A DNA stretch of 64,000 bases, taken from NCBI RefSeq assembly GCF_003176895.1, contig NZ_QGTD01000001.1:124001-188000 (forward strand), given 5' to 3'. Origin of the DNA: Gracilibacillus dipsosauri (GTDB lineage Bacteria > Bacillota > Bacilli > Bacillales > Amphibacillaceae). Position 1 is the first letter of the stretch, and every line of letters begins with the position of its first letter. The notes under the pieces are model-generated. The model ran no database searches and was not told the origin of the DNA. It saw only the letters and a list, made by a program, of their open reading frames with translations. Positions 1 through 8,511 of this stretch are shown here, piece by piece. Position numbers and translations under genes: made by a program.

Positions 1-17
1 AAGTAAATTCTTGTACT

Positions 18-46
18 AAAAACCTAGCAAAAAAAGCTAGGTTTTT
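18..46 (+). terminator. Rho-independent terminator
   Basis: The arms AAAAACCTAGC and GCTAGGTTTTT form an 11-bp stem around a loop of seven A, with a T run at the end. It probably ends a gene lying left of the window. The symmetric A and T runs would also let it work on the minus strand. Confidence 0.8.
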
Positions 47-199
47 CTATACCTTAAATAATTATATCAACACTTACAAGCACTATATCGGTACTAAAAA
101 ATACTATTCATTTAACAGTATTTGATAAATATAATAGAAAACTGTAGAAAATGGCTGTAATTCAAAGAAAAATACCATTGTTTACGTTTCTATAGCGGT

Positions 200-227
200 T
201 TGACGTTTTTGTAAATTGTGATATAGT
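200..227 (+). promoter_or_regulatory. Probable sigma-A promoter of the sulP-usp operon
   Basis: TTGACG (200-205) and TATAGT (222-227) are 16 bp apart, about 70 bases ahead of the SulP start. Transcription would start near 234. The assignment rests on hexamer match only. Confidence 0.5.
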
Positions 228-250
228 TCACTTTGTTCACGCCGGAAATT

Positions 251-271
251 TTCTCTGAAACGCTCAGAGAA
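251..271 (+). promoter_or_regulatory. Inverted repeat in the sulP leader
   Basis: TTCTCTGA and TCAGAGAA form a perfect 8-bp stem with loop AACGC, ending 28 bases before the SulP start and just ahead of its ribosome binding site. It could be a repressor operator or an mRNA hairpin; the sequence does not decide. It has no T run, so it is not a classical terminator. Confidence 0.5.
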
Positions 272-299
272 CTATAAAATAATACGAAAGAGGTGCTTC

Positions 300-1763
300 A
301 TGAACAGAGCAGAAAAAATTAAATATGAATGGTTTGGGAATATACGAGGAGATATATTAGCGGGAATAGTGGTAGCTTTAGCGTTAATTCCAGAAGCCAT
401 TGCGTTTTCGATTATTGCAGGGGTTGATCCAATGGTTGGGCTATATGCCTCCTTCTGTATTGCTGTTATCATTTCCTTTGTGGGTGGAAGACCCGGGATG
501 ATTTCAGCTGCAACAGGGGCTATGGCGCTATTGATGATCACGTTAGTAGCAGATCACGGGTTGCAATATTTATTTGCGGCTACTATTTTAACTGGAATAA
601 TACAAATTCTATTTGGGGTATTTAAATTAGCTAGGTTTATAAAATTTGTTCCTCGTTCCGTAATGGTCGGATTTGTTAACGCACTAGCTATTATGATCTT
701 CACATCACAATTACAGCATTTCGAAGGTGAAAGCTGGATTATGTACAGTATGGTAGCTTTAACATTGGCAATTATTTATCTTTTTCCTAGGATCACAAAA
801 GCGGTTCCCTCCACTTTAGTGGCCATTATCGTTGTAACTTTAATCACCGTATTTTCCGGATTTGGTATTCGTACAGTAGGAGACCTTGGTAATATCTCTT
901 CCCAATTACCAATTTTTATGATTCCTGACATCCCAATATCTTTTGAAACATTGGCGATTATTTTCCCTTATTCACTAGCACTCGCCATTGTTGGGTTATT
1001 AGAGTCATTGTTAACCGCTAATATCGTGGATGACATGACAGATACAGAAAGCAATAAAAACAAAGAATGTCGCGGACAAGGGATAGCTAATATTGCGTCA
1101 GGTTTCTTTGGCGGAATGGCTGGTTGTGCAATGATAGGACAATCCGTTATTAATGTTAAATCTGGCGGAAAAGGTCGATTGTCTGCCTTTGTTGCAGGTC
1201 TTTTCCTTATGTTTTTAATTATTGTATTAGGTGATGTCGTCGTCCAAATTCCTATGGCAGCACTTGCTGGTGTAATGATTATGGTATCTATCAGTACCTT
1301 TGATTGGTCTTCCCTACGAAATATTCATAAGATTCCTAGAACCGATGCAATTGTTATGGTAGCAACCGTTATTACCGTAGTAGTAACACATGACTTATCA
1401 AAAGGTGTTTTACTTGGTGTATTACTAAGTGCCATCTTCTTTGCGGCAAAAATATCTAAGGTCAAGGTTACGAGTATTTCATCTGTAGATAATAGTAAGA
1501 AAATTTATAAAGTCGATGGACAAATTTTCTTTGCTTCAGTAAGTGATTTAGTAGAACAATTTGCTTTCAACGAACCGATTAAACAAGTGGATATTGATCT
1601 TACCAATGCTCACCTCTGGGATGATTCAGCAATTGGTGCATTAGACAAAATCGAAATGAAATTTGAACAAAATCATGTTAAGGTACAATATATAGGTCTA
1701 AATGCGGAGAGTAGATTATTAAAAAGAAAAATCGGTGGTCTATCAAAAGCATCGGGTCATTAA
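300..1763 (+). CDS. SulP family anion transporter with STAS domain (YvdB-like)
   Basis: This 487-residue membrane protein has the SulP (SLC26) layout: about 10-12 hydrophobic segments through residue 390, then a cytoplasmic STAS domain (about 395-480) with the motif [16 protein letters not shown]. The N-terminal [21 protein letters not shown] stretch is typical of the family. SulP proteins carry sulfate, bicarbonate or dicarboxylates, and the substrate here cannot be read from sequence. In B. subtilis yvdB lies beside yvdC and yvdD, whose counterparts are at 2951 and 2294, so this is probably the YvdB equivalent. The start has a GAGGTG ribosome binding site. It is followed after 21 bases by a UspA gene, probably cotranscribed. 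Confidence 0.88.
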   Translation: MNRAEKIKYEWFGNIRGDILAGIVVALALIPEAIAFSIIAGVDPMVGLYASFCIAVIISFVGGRPGMISAATGAMALLMITLVADHGLQYLFAATILTGIIQILFGVFKLARFIKFVPRSVMVGFVNALAIMIFTSQLQHFEGESWIMYSMVALTLAIIYLFPRITKAVPSTLVAIIVVTLITVFSGFGIRTVGDLGNISSQLPIFMIPDIPISFETLAIIFPYSLALAIVGLLESLLTANIVDDMTDTESNKNKECRGQGIANIASGFFGGMAGCAMIGQSVINVKSGGKGRLSAFVAGLFLMFLIIVLGDVVVQIPMAALAGVMIMVSISTFDWSSLRNIHKIPRTDAIVMVATVITVVVTHDLSKGVLLGVLLSAIFFAAKISKVKVTSISSVDNSKKIYKVDGQIFFASVSDLVEQFAFNEPIKQVDIDLTNAHLWDDSAIGALDKIEMKFEQNHVKVQYIGLNAESRLLKRKIGGLSKASGH

Positions 1764-1784
1764 TCGTAGAAGAGGTGAAGGGGC

Positions 1785-2201
1785 TTGTATAAAAAAATAT
1801 TACTTGCAACAGATGGATCAGAGCACTCCGTTCGAGCAGCGGAACACGCAATCGAAATTGCTCAACTCAAGAATGGAACCATCGACATTGTCTATGTAGT
1901 AGATGGGAATACGTCCAAAACAGATGTCCTTCATGGTGTGGACAAATATGAAGTTAAAAAAGAAAGAGAAGAAAAGATAAAACCGGTAAAAGATAAAATT
2001 ACATCTGTAGGTATTCCTTGTGAAACAAACATCTTACATGGTGAACCTGGTCCTTCGATTGTTGAATTTGCTAATGACAATAATTATGATCTTGTGGTGG
2101 TAGGTAGTAGAGGATTAAATAAACTACAAACCATGATCCTCGGAAGTGTAAGTCACAAAATACTCAAACGCGTACAATGTCCTGTTTTAGTCGTAAAATA
2201 A
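1785..2201 (+). CDS. Universal stress protein, UspA family
   Basis: This 138-residue protein is a single Usp domain. It opens KKILLATDGSEHSVRAAEHA and ends with the ATP-binding signature GSRGLNKLQTMILGSVSHKILKRVQCPVLVV, a G-2x-G-9x-G(S/T)-type loop, so it probably binds ATP. The start is TTG with GAGGTG seven bases upstream. Its place directly after the SulP gene repeats a common pairing of SulP transporters with Usp proteins; a regulatory link to transport is inference. The operon ends at the terminator starting at 2226. Confidence 0.92.
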   Translation: MYKKILLATDGSEHSVRAAEHAIEIAQLKNGTIDIVYVVDGNTSKTDVLHGVDKYEVKKEREEKIKPVKDKITSVGIPCETNILHGEPGPSIVEFANDNNYDLVVVGSRGLNKLQTMILGSVSHKILKRVQCPVLVVK

Positions 2202-2225
2202 TGTGACCGTTAGTGATGTTGGAAG

Positions 2226-2266
2226 GCCTGAACCTTTTTCTAAAGATAAGGTTCAGGCTTTTGTTT
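2226..2266 (+). terminator. Terminator of the sulP-usp operon
   Basis: GCCTGAACCTT (2226-2236) pairs with AAGGTTCAGGC (2248-2258), followed by TTTTGTTT. It lies 25 bases after the UspA stop codon. Confidence 0.9.
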
Positions 2267-2293
2267 CGGTAAAAATATTTAATAATAGAGCCT

Positions 2294-2860
2294 TTAACTG
2301 TAAGTTTTTACAGAGATCGGTTCAAAAGTAGTAAATTTTTCTATTAGAGATGAAGGATTGGAGTCAACCATAGCTAAGGATCGGTACTTCTCCTGCAAAA
2401 ATTGTTGCTCCACCATATGATCAAATAAACTAACTAAAGGATTAAAATATTGATGAATATTCAGCAGGCCAAATGGTTTTTGATGTAAGCCAATTTGTGC
2501 CCATGTAAATATTTCGAAAAATTCCTCCATGGTTCCAGGACCTCCTGGAAGGGCAATAAATGCATCTGCCAGTTCAGCCATCTTTGCTTTTCTTTCATGC
2601 ATAGTATGAACCGTATACAGTTCGGATAGATGGGGATGGGCTATTTCCCTTTCTTCTAATAGTGTTGGTATCACTCCAATTACCTCTCCACCTTCGGCTA
2701 ACACGGTATTAGCTAATTCCCCCATTATCCCGACACTTGCTCCACCGTAAACTAGTGTGATATCTCGCTTCACTAATTCTTTTCCTAATTGGATGGCACC
2801 TTCTTTATAAATATTTGAAGCACCATAACTAGAACCACAAAAAACCGCTATTCGTTTCAA
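2294..2860 (-). CDS. LOG family protein, TIGR00730 (YvdD-like)
   Basis: The 188-residue product has the Rossmann-like LOG fold with the signature PGGPGTMEEFFE near residue 107 and an N-terminal VFCGSSYG. LOG proteins release adenine-type bases from nucleoside 5'-monophosphates (cytokinin riboside 5'-monophosphate phosphoribohydrolase in plants). In Firmicutes the physiological role is unclear and may be nucleotide housekeeping. The start is a TTG codon preceded by GGGGGA at eight bases. It is divergent from the MazG-like gene at 2951, with a shared 90-bp control region that contains the perfect palindrome ATCTATATAGAT (2878-2889). The neighbouring pair matches B. subtilis yvdD-yvdC. Confidence 0.9.
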   Translation of the reverse strand: MKRIAVFCGSSYGASNIYKEGAIQLGKELVKRDITLVYGGASVGIMGELANTVLAEGGEVIGVIPTLLEEREIAHPHLSELYTVHTMHERKAKMAELADAFIALPGGPGTMEEFFEIFTWAQIGLHQKPFGLLNIHQYFNPLVSLFDHMVEQQFLQEKYRSLAMVDSNPSSLIEKFTTFEPISVKTYS

Positions 2861-2950
2861 AATAATTCCCCCTATCGATCTATATAGATATCGATTATCA
2901 TTATATAGATTATTCTGTTAATCTAAAAGAAAAAAATATGGAGGATTTAT

Positions 2951-3268
2951 ATGAATTTAAATGATTTTCAACAATGGGTAAAGTCTTATTATGAGAAAAG
3001 AGGGTGGTCAGATTTAGATATTTTTATTCGAATTGGTTTTCTAGCAGAAGAAACAGGTGAGGTTGCAAGAGCCATCAGAGCACTGGAAATTGGTAGAGAT
3101 AGACCAGATGAAGGTACCGGAACATTAGATCAACAAAAACAAGAATTAGTAGAGGAACTAGGTGACGTTTTGGGAAATCTTATTGTCATTGCGAATAAAT
3201 ATGATATTCCACTTGAAGATATCTTTCAATCCCACCGAGATAAATTAGATAAACGATATTCTTCCTAA
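2951..3268 (+). CDS. MazG-like NTP pyrophosphohydrolase (YvdC-like)
   Basis: The 105-residue protein has the all-alpha MazG/dUTPase-like fold with the metal-binding motif EETGEVARA (about 33-41) and a second EELGDVLGNLIVIAN helix (about 67-81). This is the EExxE...ExxD pattern that coordinates Mg2+. Enzymes of this family hydrolyse (deoxy)nucleoside triphosphates to monophosphates and pyrophosphate, often cleaning damaged nucleotides. The start is ATG behind GGAGG. Together with the divergent LOG gene it may serve nucleotide sanitation, which is inference from family functions. Confidence 0.88.
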   Translation: MNLNDFQQWVKSYYEKRGWSDLDIFIRIGFLAEETGEVARAIRALEIGRDRPDEGTGTLDQQKQELVEELGDVLGNLIVIANKYDIPLEDIFQSHRDKLDKRYSS

Positions 3269-3324
3269 CTTGTACAGAAGGATTTGCTTTTCCACGGCGC
3301 CTATAAAGTCCTAGGGCGGTAACA

Positions 3325-3403
3325 AAGACGGTTTACGAAGCAATCGTTCTAATGATCAGTATTACTAGTTCTTATAGTGCTGATTATGAAAGAAAAAGAA
3401 TAA
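3325..3403 (+). pseudogene. Decayed type I toxin (holin-like small peptide)
   Basis: Read from 3328, the frame gives TVYEAIVLMISI, which aligns with TVFETIFLMISF of the intact toxin at 50515. The codon in the start position (3325-3327) is AAG rather than ATG. At about 3364 the frame breaks; the next frame continues LVLIVLIMKEKE and stops at TAA 3401-3403, giving a normal hydrophobic-then-lysine-rich end. Two lesions, loss of start and a frameshift, make it unlikely that toxin is produced. The Shine-Dalgarno-like AGGGCGG (3313-3319) and the downstream hairpins remain. An alternative is translation from the internal ATG 3352, but the resulting peptide does not resemble a toxin. Confidence 0.75.
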
Positions 3404-3531
3404 GCCACCCTACTAAGCTTTATAGTTATAGCAAGGTGGCAAAACCAGATTATATGGTGACCGCCACTATAAAGGAAATCTATTGCATGACCGGTAGGTG
3501 TTACCGCACCTATCGGTCTTTTTACTGTATG
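3404..3531 (-). ncRNA. Relic antisense antitoxin RNA of the dead toxin locus
   Basis: A minus-strand TATAAT (3542-3537) would start an RNA near 3531 that runs across the toxin mRNA 3' end and stops at a stem of GCCACC with GGTGGC (3404-3409 and 3435-3440), followed on that strand by a T-rich stretch. The layout (promoter, hairpin complementary to the toxin mRNA terminator, terminal stem at the toxin 3' end) is the same as at 50588-50760. The -35 element is poor. Whether it is transcribed is unknown. Confidence 0.5.
3489..3523 (+). terminator. Terminator of the dead toxin mRNA
   Basis: GACCGGTAGGTG (3489-3500) pairs with CACCTATCGGTC (3507-3518) with one G-T wobble, followed by TTTTT. It corresponds in position to the toxin mRNA terminator at 50676-50708. 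Confidence 0.75.
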
Positions 3532-3615
3532 AACTTATTATACCTAACGTTTTGAAAAAATAGACTATTTTTGTTAGGTTATAGAAAAAATTCTCATTCT
3601 TCTTTTAAAAGCATG

Positions 3616-4047
3616 CTAAGCTTTTTTCCATTCCATTAAATACTCCGCTTTACCTGTCTGCTCATCCCTAAGTTCATCCTTCAAAACAAAGCCATTTTTC
3701 AAATAAAAGTTTATAGCTAATGCATTTTCCTGATATACTCTCAGCTGCATGATATTCCGTCGCCTTTTTTCAAAGTTCAACAACTCTCTTCCAGCCCCAT
3801 TATTTTGGTTGCGTACATCTATAAAAAGTGCTGCTAAATAGTTGCCTACCATAGAAATAAATCCGATAATCTCGGATTGGTCTGTAATGACATGAGTCTC
3901 TGACATTGGAATATACTTATCTTTCATTTCTTGCATTTTTGATTCCCAATAGCTAGCATCTATGAAATGATGAGCCTGTACTGAACCTTTATACCAAATA
4001 TCTATTATTTTTTGAATATCTTCATTTTTATATGGTCTTATCATCAT
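3616..4047 (-). CDS. GNAT family N-acetyltransferase (YjaB-like)
   Basis: The 143-residue protein has the GCN5-related fold. The N terminus MIRPYKNEDIQKIIDIWYKGSVQAHHFI resembles YjaB-type acetyltransferases. The acetyl-CoA loop is represented by RNQNNGAGRELL (about 77-88), a form of the Q/RxxGxG/A motif, followed by LRVYQENALAINFYLKNGF. The substrate cannot be predicted; the type is associated with small amines and resistance or housekeeping acetylation. The start is ATG (4047 or 4044) behind AGAAGGG. It appears monocistronic, with a terminator-like hairpin just upstream (4073-4097) that seems to belong to something now lost. Confidence 0.85.
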   Translation of the reverse strand: MMIRPYKNEDIQKIIDIWYKGSVQAHHFIDASYWESKMQEMKDKYIPMSETHVITDQSEIIGFISMVGNYLAALFIDVRNQNNGAGRELLNFEKRRRNIMQLRVYQENALAINFYLKNGFVLKDELRDEQTGKAEYLMEWKKA

Positions 4048-4072
4048 CTTTATTTCCCTTCTTTATAAAAAC

Positions 4073-4097
4073 CCTTTGGATAAATCATATCCAAAGG
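4073..4097 (-). terminator. Stranded terminator resembling the copB terminator
   Basis: CCTTTGGATA and TATCCAAAGG form a perfect 10-bp stem, with T-rich sequence following on the minus strand. It is nearly the same as the hairpin at 9613-9641 that ends the copper ATPase gene, including the flanking TTTATAAAAA. There is no gene upstream on this strand for it to end, which suggests a lost gene. Confidence 0.65.
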
Positions 4098-4136
4098 ATT
4101 AGATGATAGCAAGACAAAATGCGATAGCTAACAACA

Positions 4137-4155
4137 AATACCCTCATAAGGTATT
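4137..4155 (-). promoter_or_regulatory. Relic CsoR-type operator, copy of the copB operator
   Basis: AATACC and GGTATT are separated by seven bases, matching the palindrome at 11900-11918 at 17 of 19 positions. The similarity continues for about 40 bases on the right (ACATTTCATAT, AGTAAAAG, GCCGA). No gene follows it in the expected (minus) direction except the acetyltransferase, and a terminator lies between. It looks like the control end of a deleted copper gene. Confidence 0.55.
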
Positions 4156-4325
4156 CTAAAAACATTTCATATATAGTAAAAGGCCGATTTAACGGGAAAG
4201 TAAAAGAAAGCTTTTCAAAGAAGGCTATTTATCTAACGAAATGGATATTATTTTCACCTGCATGGATGACCAAATGAGACTGGAGCTATTCCAATCACCG
4301 TCCATGGGTTCGAGGGAACCATAGG

Positions 4326-4468
4326 CTATAACAGGCTGTATTTGTCTTGCTCTTCATAAACCCGATAACCATTTTCTTTACGAGAAGGTTGGATTAACCT
4401 TTTTTCTCGTAATAACGAATAGAACGGGGGCTAACTCCTGTTTGATTAGAAAGTTTACTGATCTTCAT
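4326..4468 (-). pseudogene. MerR family regulator, N-terminal fragment with frameshift
   Basis: From ATG 4468 the minus strand reads MKISKLSNQTGVSPRSIRYYEKKG, a clear MerR winged-helix start. One missing T then brings a stop. With that base restored it continues LIQPSRKENGYRVYEEQDKYSLL and stops at 4326-4328. Only the DNA-binding half remains, out of about 120-270 residues normally, with no effector domain. It lies just right of the copper-locus scar, in a 530-bp stretch (4048-4578) that holds no intact gene. Confidence 0.75.
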
Positions 4469-4578
4469 TTCCCTGTACGATAAGGAATCGATTTTTTTAG
4501 GTTGGAGATATGCTTAGCGTACAAAATATCCGAAATGTTGCCGGCACCCCATATAGCTTATCCCACTTTAAGTGATGG

Positions 4579-6501
4579 TTATGACATAGCGTTTTTTACA
4601 ATGTTGCGGTAGTAGCCTATGGTAAACAGAGCGAATACAAAATAGATAACCGTGTAACTCGCCATGGCGATGGATGCTGGAAACATGGTGTCCGACCGGA
4701 TCATAAATGAAGCCGCCTTGATAGCAAAGATCGAATGCAGCATACCAATCGATAGAGGGAGAAGGAACACGATGGCCTGCTTTCGTATAATGCCTTTCAT
4801 GATCATATCCACGTCAAATCCGAGCTGACGCAATGTCTTAAAGCTTTGCTTTTCCTGCTCAGCTTCAGTCATTTGCTTAAAGTACAAGATGCTGCCGGTT
4901 GAGATCAAAAAGACAAGTCCAAGGAAAGCTGCGATGAAAATGAGCAAGCCTGTCAGCTCCAGCACTTTTTTGTACTGCGCATAGTAATCATACTTTAATG
5001 GTTCGTCATTGTCATATTTTTCGTATATTGAGGAAGCTATTGCGAGCTCTTTCTTGTCCGAAACTTGATACGTATCAAAGTGAATTTTTTTATAATCAGG
5101 CGTACCGGCCATTTGTTCTGCGATTTTGTTCATCGTCGCTTCTGACACTAGCAGCTGACTGCCGGGAGCATTTAAATTCATGATGTTTGTTTCCCTCAAT
5201 GTCCTCAATGTATACATAACGGTCTGTCCATGCTGCTCCAGCTCTATTTCGGTTGGATATCGCTTCGACTGCTCATCTAATTCCCCGGCAAGTGAGGCCC
5301 CAGCATCGTACAATATGGCTTCACCATCTGGCGGCACGTTGAGGTCTGCGCCTGTTTGTTTAAGCTGTTCGGCCGGAAGCCATAACAAACTTTCTTCAAC
5401 CTTGTAGGATTGGTCATTCGGATCAAGGATGATGCCCATCGTCAGAACCGCTTGAACGACGTGGTGATTAACATCGATGCCTTCCTTCTCCAGCTCCATT
5501 TTGAACGACAGCGCCTCCTTCGGATCGTTTTCAAACATAAAATCATAAGGGAGGTCGCGACGGGTCTCATGCTCTACGGAGTAGTAGAAGGAGTAAGCCA
5601 TGGAAATCAGCGTGATGGTCATGGCCGACAACAACGTAATCAAGGCAAGTGAGTTGGCATTTGCTTTCGTATGGTGCATCAGCGGAGCTATCGACAGGCT
5701 GTTTGTTAAGCCTAGGTGTCCATCTTTACGTTTGCGCAGCCGGTAAAAGCACCATTTGATCGTAACGTGAAACAATAAGTAAGTCCCTGTAACGATAGAT
5801 CCGAGCATCAATAGTGCGTTGGGGAATAACTCTTTATCGATATGACCCGATAATTTATAGCCGTATCCAATCAGCGCCAGACCGAGCAGGGCAAAAATAG
5901 CAGATGCCACCGCTTTAGGCGGCTTAGTGAGATCAGGCCGCTTGTCAGCTTGAAACAGATTCAGAAGGCTGCTGCGATAAACCGTCAACATCATCTGAAT
6001 GGAAGTGATGACGATGATGAAAAGATAGACCATCGCCGTTTTAAAAGCCGCTGGTACGGAGAAGCTGATGCCGACAATCCCTTCTAAGCCGAGCAGATTC
6101 AGCAAAATCAGGACGAACAGCCTTGAAATCAACGCACCAAAAATGATCGCAGCAAGTAGTGCACCTAAGCCAAGCAGTATATTCTCGATTATTAGATATC
6201 GGGCTACCCAGCCTTTGGAAAGACCAATCAGCTGATATAGTCCGATTTCTCGACTGCGCCGACGCAGGAAAATGCCGTTGGCTGAGACGGTAAAGATCCC
6301 AACGATCACAATCAGCGTGACTCCCGCAATTTGAAAGAAGACAACGCTCGTATTTGTCATATTCTGAACAGACTGATCGTGCTGTAGTGAGGTGAAGACA
6401 AAATACAGGCTCAAACTAAAGATCAGCGCAAAGAAGTACAAATAATAATGCTTCACATTTTGCCGCATGCTGCGAAGCGCTAATTCAAAAACCGTCAACA
6501 T
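4579..6501 (-). CDS. BceB/YxdM-like ABC transporter permease
   Basis: The 640-residue permease has the Bce architecture: about ten membrane segments, with a large extracytoplasmic domain of roughly 200 residues (about 315-510) between segments 7 and 8. The two FtsX-like regions are seen at [24 protein letters not shown] (about 68-91) and [21 protein letters not shown] near the end. BceAB-type transporters protect against peptide antibiotics that bind lipid II cycle intermediates and also act as sensors for their histidine kinase. It overlaps the ATPase gene by seven bases (6495-6501), has a GGGGGG ribosome binding site and is certainly cotranslated. The DNA is richer in G+C than the surroundings (35 of 60 bases at 5281-5340). 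Confidence 0.93.
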   Translation of the reverse strand: MLTVFELALRSMRQNVKHYYLYFFALIFSLSLYFVFTSLQHDQSVQNMTNTSVVFFQIAGVTLIVIVGIFTVSANGIFLRRRSREIGLYQLIGLSKGWVARYLIIENILLGLGALLAAIIFGALISRLFVLILLNLLGLEGIVGISFSVPAAFKTAMVYLFIIVITSIQMMLTVYRSSLLNLFQADKRPDLTKPPKAVASAIFALLGLALIGYGYKLSGHIDKELFPNALLMLGSIVTGTYLLFHVTIKWCFYRLRKRKDGHLGLTNSLSIAPLMHHTKANANSLALITLLSAMTITLISMAYSFYYSVEHETRRDLPYDFMFENDPKEALSFKMELEKEGIDVNHHVVQAVLTMGIILDPNDQSYKVEESLLWLPAEQLKQTGADLNVPPDGEAILYDAGASLAGELDEQSKRYPTEIELEQHGQTVMYTLRTLRETNIMNLNAPGSQLLVSEATMNKIAEQMAGTPDYKKIHFDTYQVSDKKELAIASSIYEKYDNDEPLKYDYYAQYKKVLELTGLLIFIAAFLGLVFLISTGSILYFKQMTEAEQEKQSFKTLRQLGFDVDMIMKGIIRKQAIVFLLPLSIGMLHSIFAIKAASFMIRSDTMFPASIAMASYTVIYFVFALFTIGYYRNIVKNAMS

Positions 6502-7271
6502 GGTTGCCCCCCTAGCACAGCTTGCACGTCCATAATTTCATTAAAGAACGCATGTCTTGTTTTATCGCCGCGGTAGAGCTCGGAATAAATCTTCCCGTCT
6601 TTTAAAAACACAACACGGCTGCAATAGCTGGAGGCTACCGGATCATGCGTCACCATGACAATGGCGACCCCTCGCTGCTGATTCACTTTCTCCATCACGT
6701 CCAGTAACGAGGAAGCGGATTTGGAATCCAGTGCACCAGTCGGTTCGTCCGCAAACACGATCGAAGGCTGGTGGATCAGAGCGCGCCCGGCAGCTGTCCG
6801 TTGTTTCTGGCCTCCTGATATTTCATGCGGATATTTGTACGACAGTGCTTTAATGTCAAGCACATCAGCGATGGCTGTGAACTCGCTTTCCGCTTTCCGC
6901 TTGCTCATTTTGCTAAGGGAGATGGGCAGCAGTATATTTTCCTTCACTGTTAACGTGTCCAGTAGATTGTAATCCTGGAAGATGAATCCCAGCTTGTTGC
7001 GCCGAAAGGCAGAAAGTGCGGTATTACTCAGCTTCGAGATATCTTCGTCATCAATTAAAACCGTTCCGTCCGTAGTATGATCAATCGTGGCTAAGACGTT
7101 AAGCAATGTCGTCTTGCCTGATCCGGAAGGGCCCATAATGCCAACAAATTCACTGCGGGTGACGCGTAAATCTATTCCTTTTAATACATGCTGTGCATTC
7201 CCTTTATTACCATATGTTTTGTGGATATTTCGTGCTTGTAAAATGGTTTCTCCTACATTCAACTGATCCAT
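6495..7271 (-). CDS. BceA/YxdL-like ABC transporter ATP-binding protein
   Basis: The ATPase has Walker [10 protein letters not shown]-loop FQDYNLLD, signature SGGQKQR, Walker [16 protein letters not shown] and the switch histidine in VMVTHD. This is the MacB/LolD-like subgroup used with FtsX-type permeases. The frame is open to ATG 7289, but that codon is only about nine bases from the predicted transcription start and has no ribosome binding site; ATG 7271 has GGAGG at six bases and gives 258 residues starting MDQLNVGE. It powers the BceB-like permease for antimicrobial peptide resistance and sensing. Confidence 0.93.
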   Translation of the reverse strand: MDQLNVGETILQARNIHKTYGNKGNAQHVLKGIDLRVTRSEFVGIMGPSGSGKTTLLNVLATIDHTTDGTVLIDDEDISKLSNTALSAFRRNKLGFIFQDYNLLDTLTVKENILLPISLSKMSKRKAESEFTAIADVLDIKALSYKYPHEISGGQKQRTAAGRALIHQPSIVFADEPTGALDSKSASSLLDVMEKVNQQRGVAIVMVTHDPVASSYCSRVVFLKDGKIYSELYRGDKTRHAFFNEIMDVQAVLGGQPC

Positions 7272-7303
7272 AACGTACCTCCAAATCATAATTTGATAGC
7301 TTT

Positions 7304-7309
7304 ATTATA
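7304..7309 (-). promoter_or_regulatory. -10 element of the bceAB-like operon
   Basis: TATAAT on the minus strand, 33 bases before ATG 7271. The region 17 bases upstream has only ACGACA, a weak -35. This fits a promoter that depends on the response regulator bound further upstream. Confidence 0.6.
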
Positions 7310-7359
7310 CGGTTGGATTTTCCGCTTGTCGTACGTTTTACATGACAATTTGGCAGGAC

Positions 7360-7381
7360 AACGTGACAATATTGTCACGTT
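7360..7381. promoter_or_regulatory. BceR-type response regulator binding site
   Basis: AACGTGACAAT and ATTGTCACGTT form a perfect 22-bp palindrome with the core TGACA-N4-TGTCA. This fits the TNACA-N4-TGTNA motif known for BceR-like regulators. It lies about 50-75 bases upstream of the -10 element, and a half-match TGACAATTTGGCA sits next to it (7343-7355). It is therefore the likely point where the regulator at 8512-9195 induces the transporter. Confidence 0.8.
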
Positions 7382-7395
7382 CACTATTCCACACC

Positions 7396-7424
7396 AAAAA
7401 AACAGCCAGGAGCAATCCTGACTG
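7396..7424 (-). terminator. Terminator after the two-component system genes
   Basis: On the minus strand CAGTCAGGA pairs with TCCTGGCTG (one T-G wobble) across a TTGC loop, followed by TTTTTTT. It lies 16 bases after the kinase stop codon and separates the regulator-kinase operon from the transporter operon. Confidence 0.85.
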
Positions 7425-7439
7425 CTTCATAGTTGGATA

Positions 7440-8474
7440 TTACTCGCCCGCCCCTCTCCGGACAGCTTCGAAGGAGTTAGGTTCGACAAAGATCATTCGC
7501 ATTACCGTTCCTTTCTTTTGACCGGGTTGCGCTTTGAGGGTAATTCCTAATTTATCTGCAACGGTTTTTGCAAGATAGAGCCCGAGTCCGGTCGCTGCGT
7601 TTTGAATCCTGCCGTTTTCGCCCGTGAAGCCTTTGTCAAAGATACGCGGCAATTCATGTGGCTGTATTCCCGGTCCTTCATCGATGACATCCAAAAAGAC
7701 TTGGCCTGTCTCCGTTACATCCGTCACGATCATAAGTGCCGTATTCGCAGGATTATATTTCACGGCATTCGTCAACAGTTGCCGAAGGATGAAACGGCAC
7801 CATTTTTGGTCTGTAATGGCCTTTACATCCGTTCCTTCGATACTGACCGCCAGATTTTTTTCCATACACCACGGCGCCAGCTCCCGTACTTCTTCCACAG
7901 CAAGGCGCTGTATAGAGGCCAATTCAAGAACATAGTCTGATTCGATCGCGGGCAGACGTGTCATATGCAGCTGCCGGTCAACCAACAAATACACCCGCAA
8001 CCATTCCGCTTCAATTTTACGTATTTCCGGATCACTTGGCTGGGCGTCCAAGATCAGCTTCATGGCGGTGAGAGGAGTCTTCACCTCATGGATCCATGAG
8101 GCCGTAAATTCATTCTCGATCAGTTGAGATTCTTTATAGTCAGAAAGCTTTCGTTTGAACTGAAGGGAGGCCTCCCGTAAGATGTCGTTGGTCATCTGAT
8201 CTAGGCCGTTCCCAGGTTCAGGAAGTGTCTCCATCCAGTCTAAGGCCATGTCTTCCTGCAGAGCAGCCAACGCGGCGGCATATTTTGTCTCTTTTTTGAA
8301 GCGCCATATAAAAAACAGGAGAAAGGACAGAATAAATGAGGCGTTAAAATAAAAAAGAGAAGTAGATGTGACCTGGATGCCTTGATCAAGCAGGATCAGA
8401 GCATTGGCTAAGCCGAGCAAGCCGGCAAACAGTAAAATCCAGCTTTTCCTTGCATCAACGTAACGGATAAACAT
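7440..8474 (-). CDS. BceS-like intramembrane-sensing histidine kinase
   Basis: The 344-residue kinase has two N-terminal membrane helices (about 10-30 and 38-58) with almost no loop between them, the hallmark of intramembrane-sensing kinases that read the state of a partner ABC transporter. The phosphoacceptor is in SWIHEVKTPLTAMKL (His about 130). The ATPase domain shows N box LLTNAVKYNP, G1 DEGPGI and G2 GTGLGL-like ATGLGLYLAK. It is 38 bases downstream of the response regulator, behind GGGGGG, and forms one operon with it. Together with the transporter it should respond to a cell-wall-active peptide antibiotic. Confidence 0.93.
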   Translation of the reverse strand: MFIRYVDARKSWILLFAGLLGLANALILLDQGIQVTSTSLFYFNASFILSFLLFFIWRFKKETKYAAALAALQEDMALDWMETLPEPGNGLDQMTNDILREASLQFKRKLSDYKESQLIENEFTASWIHEVKTPLTAMKLILDAQPSDPEIRKIEAEWLRVYLLVDRQLHMTRLPAIESDYVLELASIQRLAVEEVRELAPWCMEKNLAVSIEGTDVKAITDQKWCRFILRQLLTNAVKYNPANTALMIVTDVTETGQVFLDVIDEGPGIQPHELPRIFDKGFTGENGRIQNAATGLGLYLAKTVADKLGITLKAQPGQKKGTVMRMIFVEPNSFEAVRRGAGE

Positions 8475-8511
8475 GGCTCGGTTCCCCCCTATTAATACAT
8501 GTTCATAATCT

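Noticed and set aside
3352-3555. A 67-codon plus-strand frame
   Set aside because: It starts inside the decayed toxin and runs through the RNA hairpins. The original toxin frame and its lesions explain the region better.
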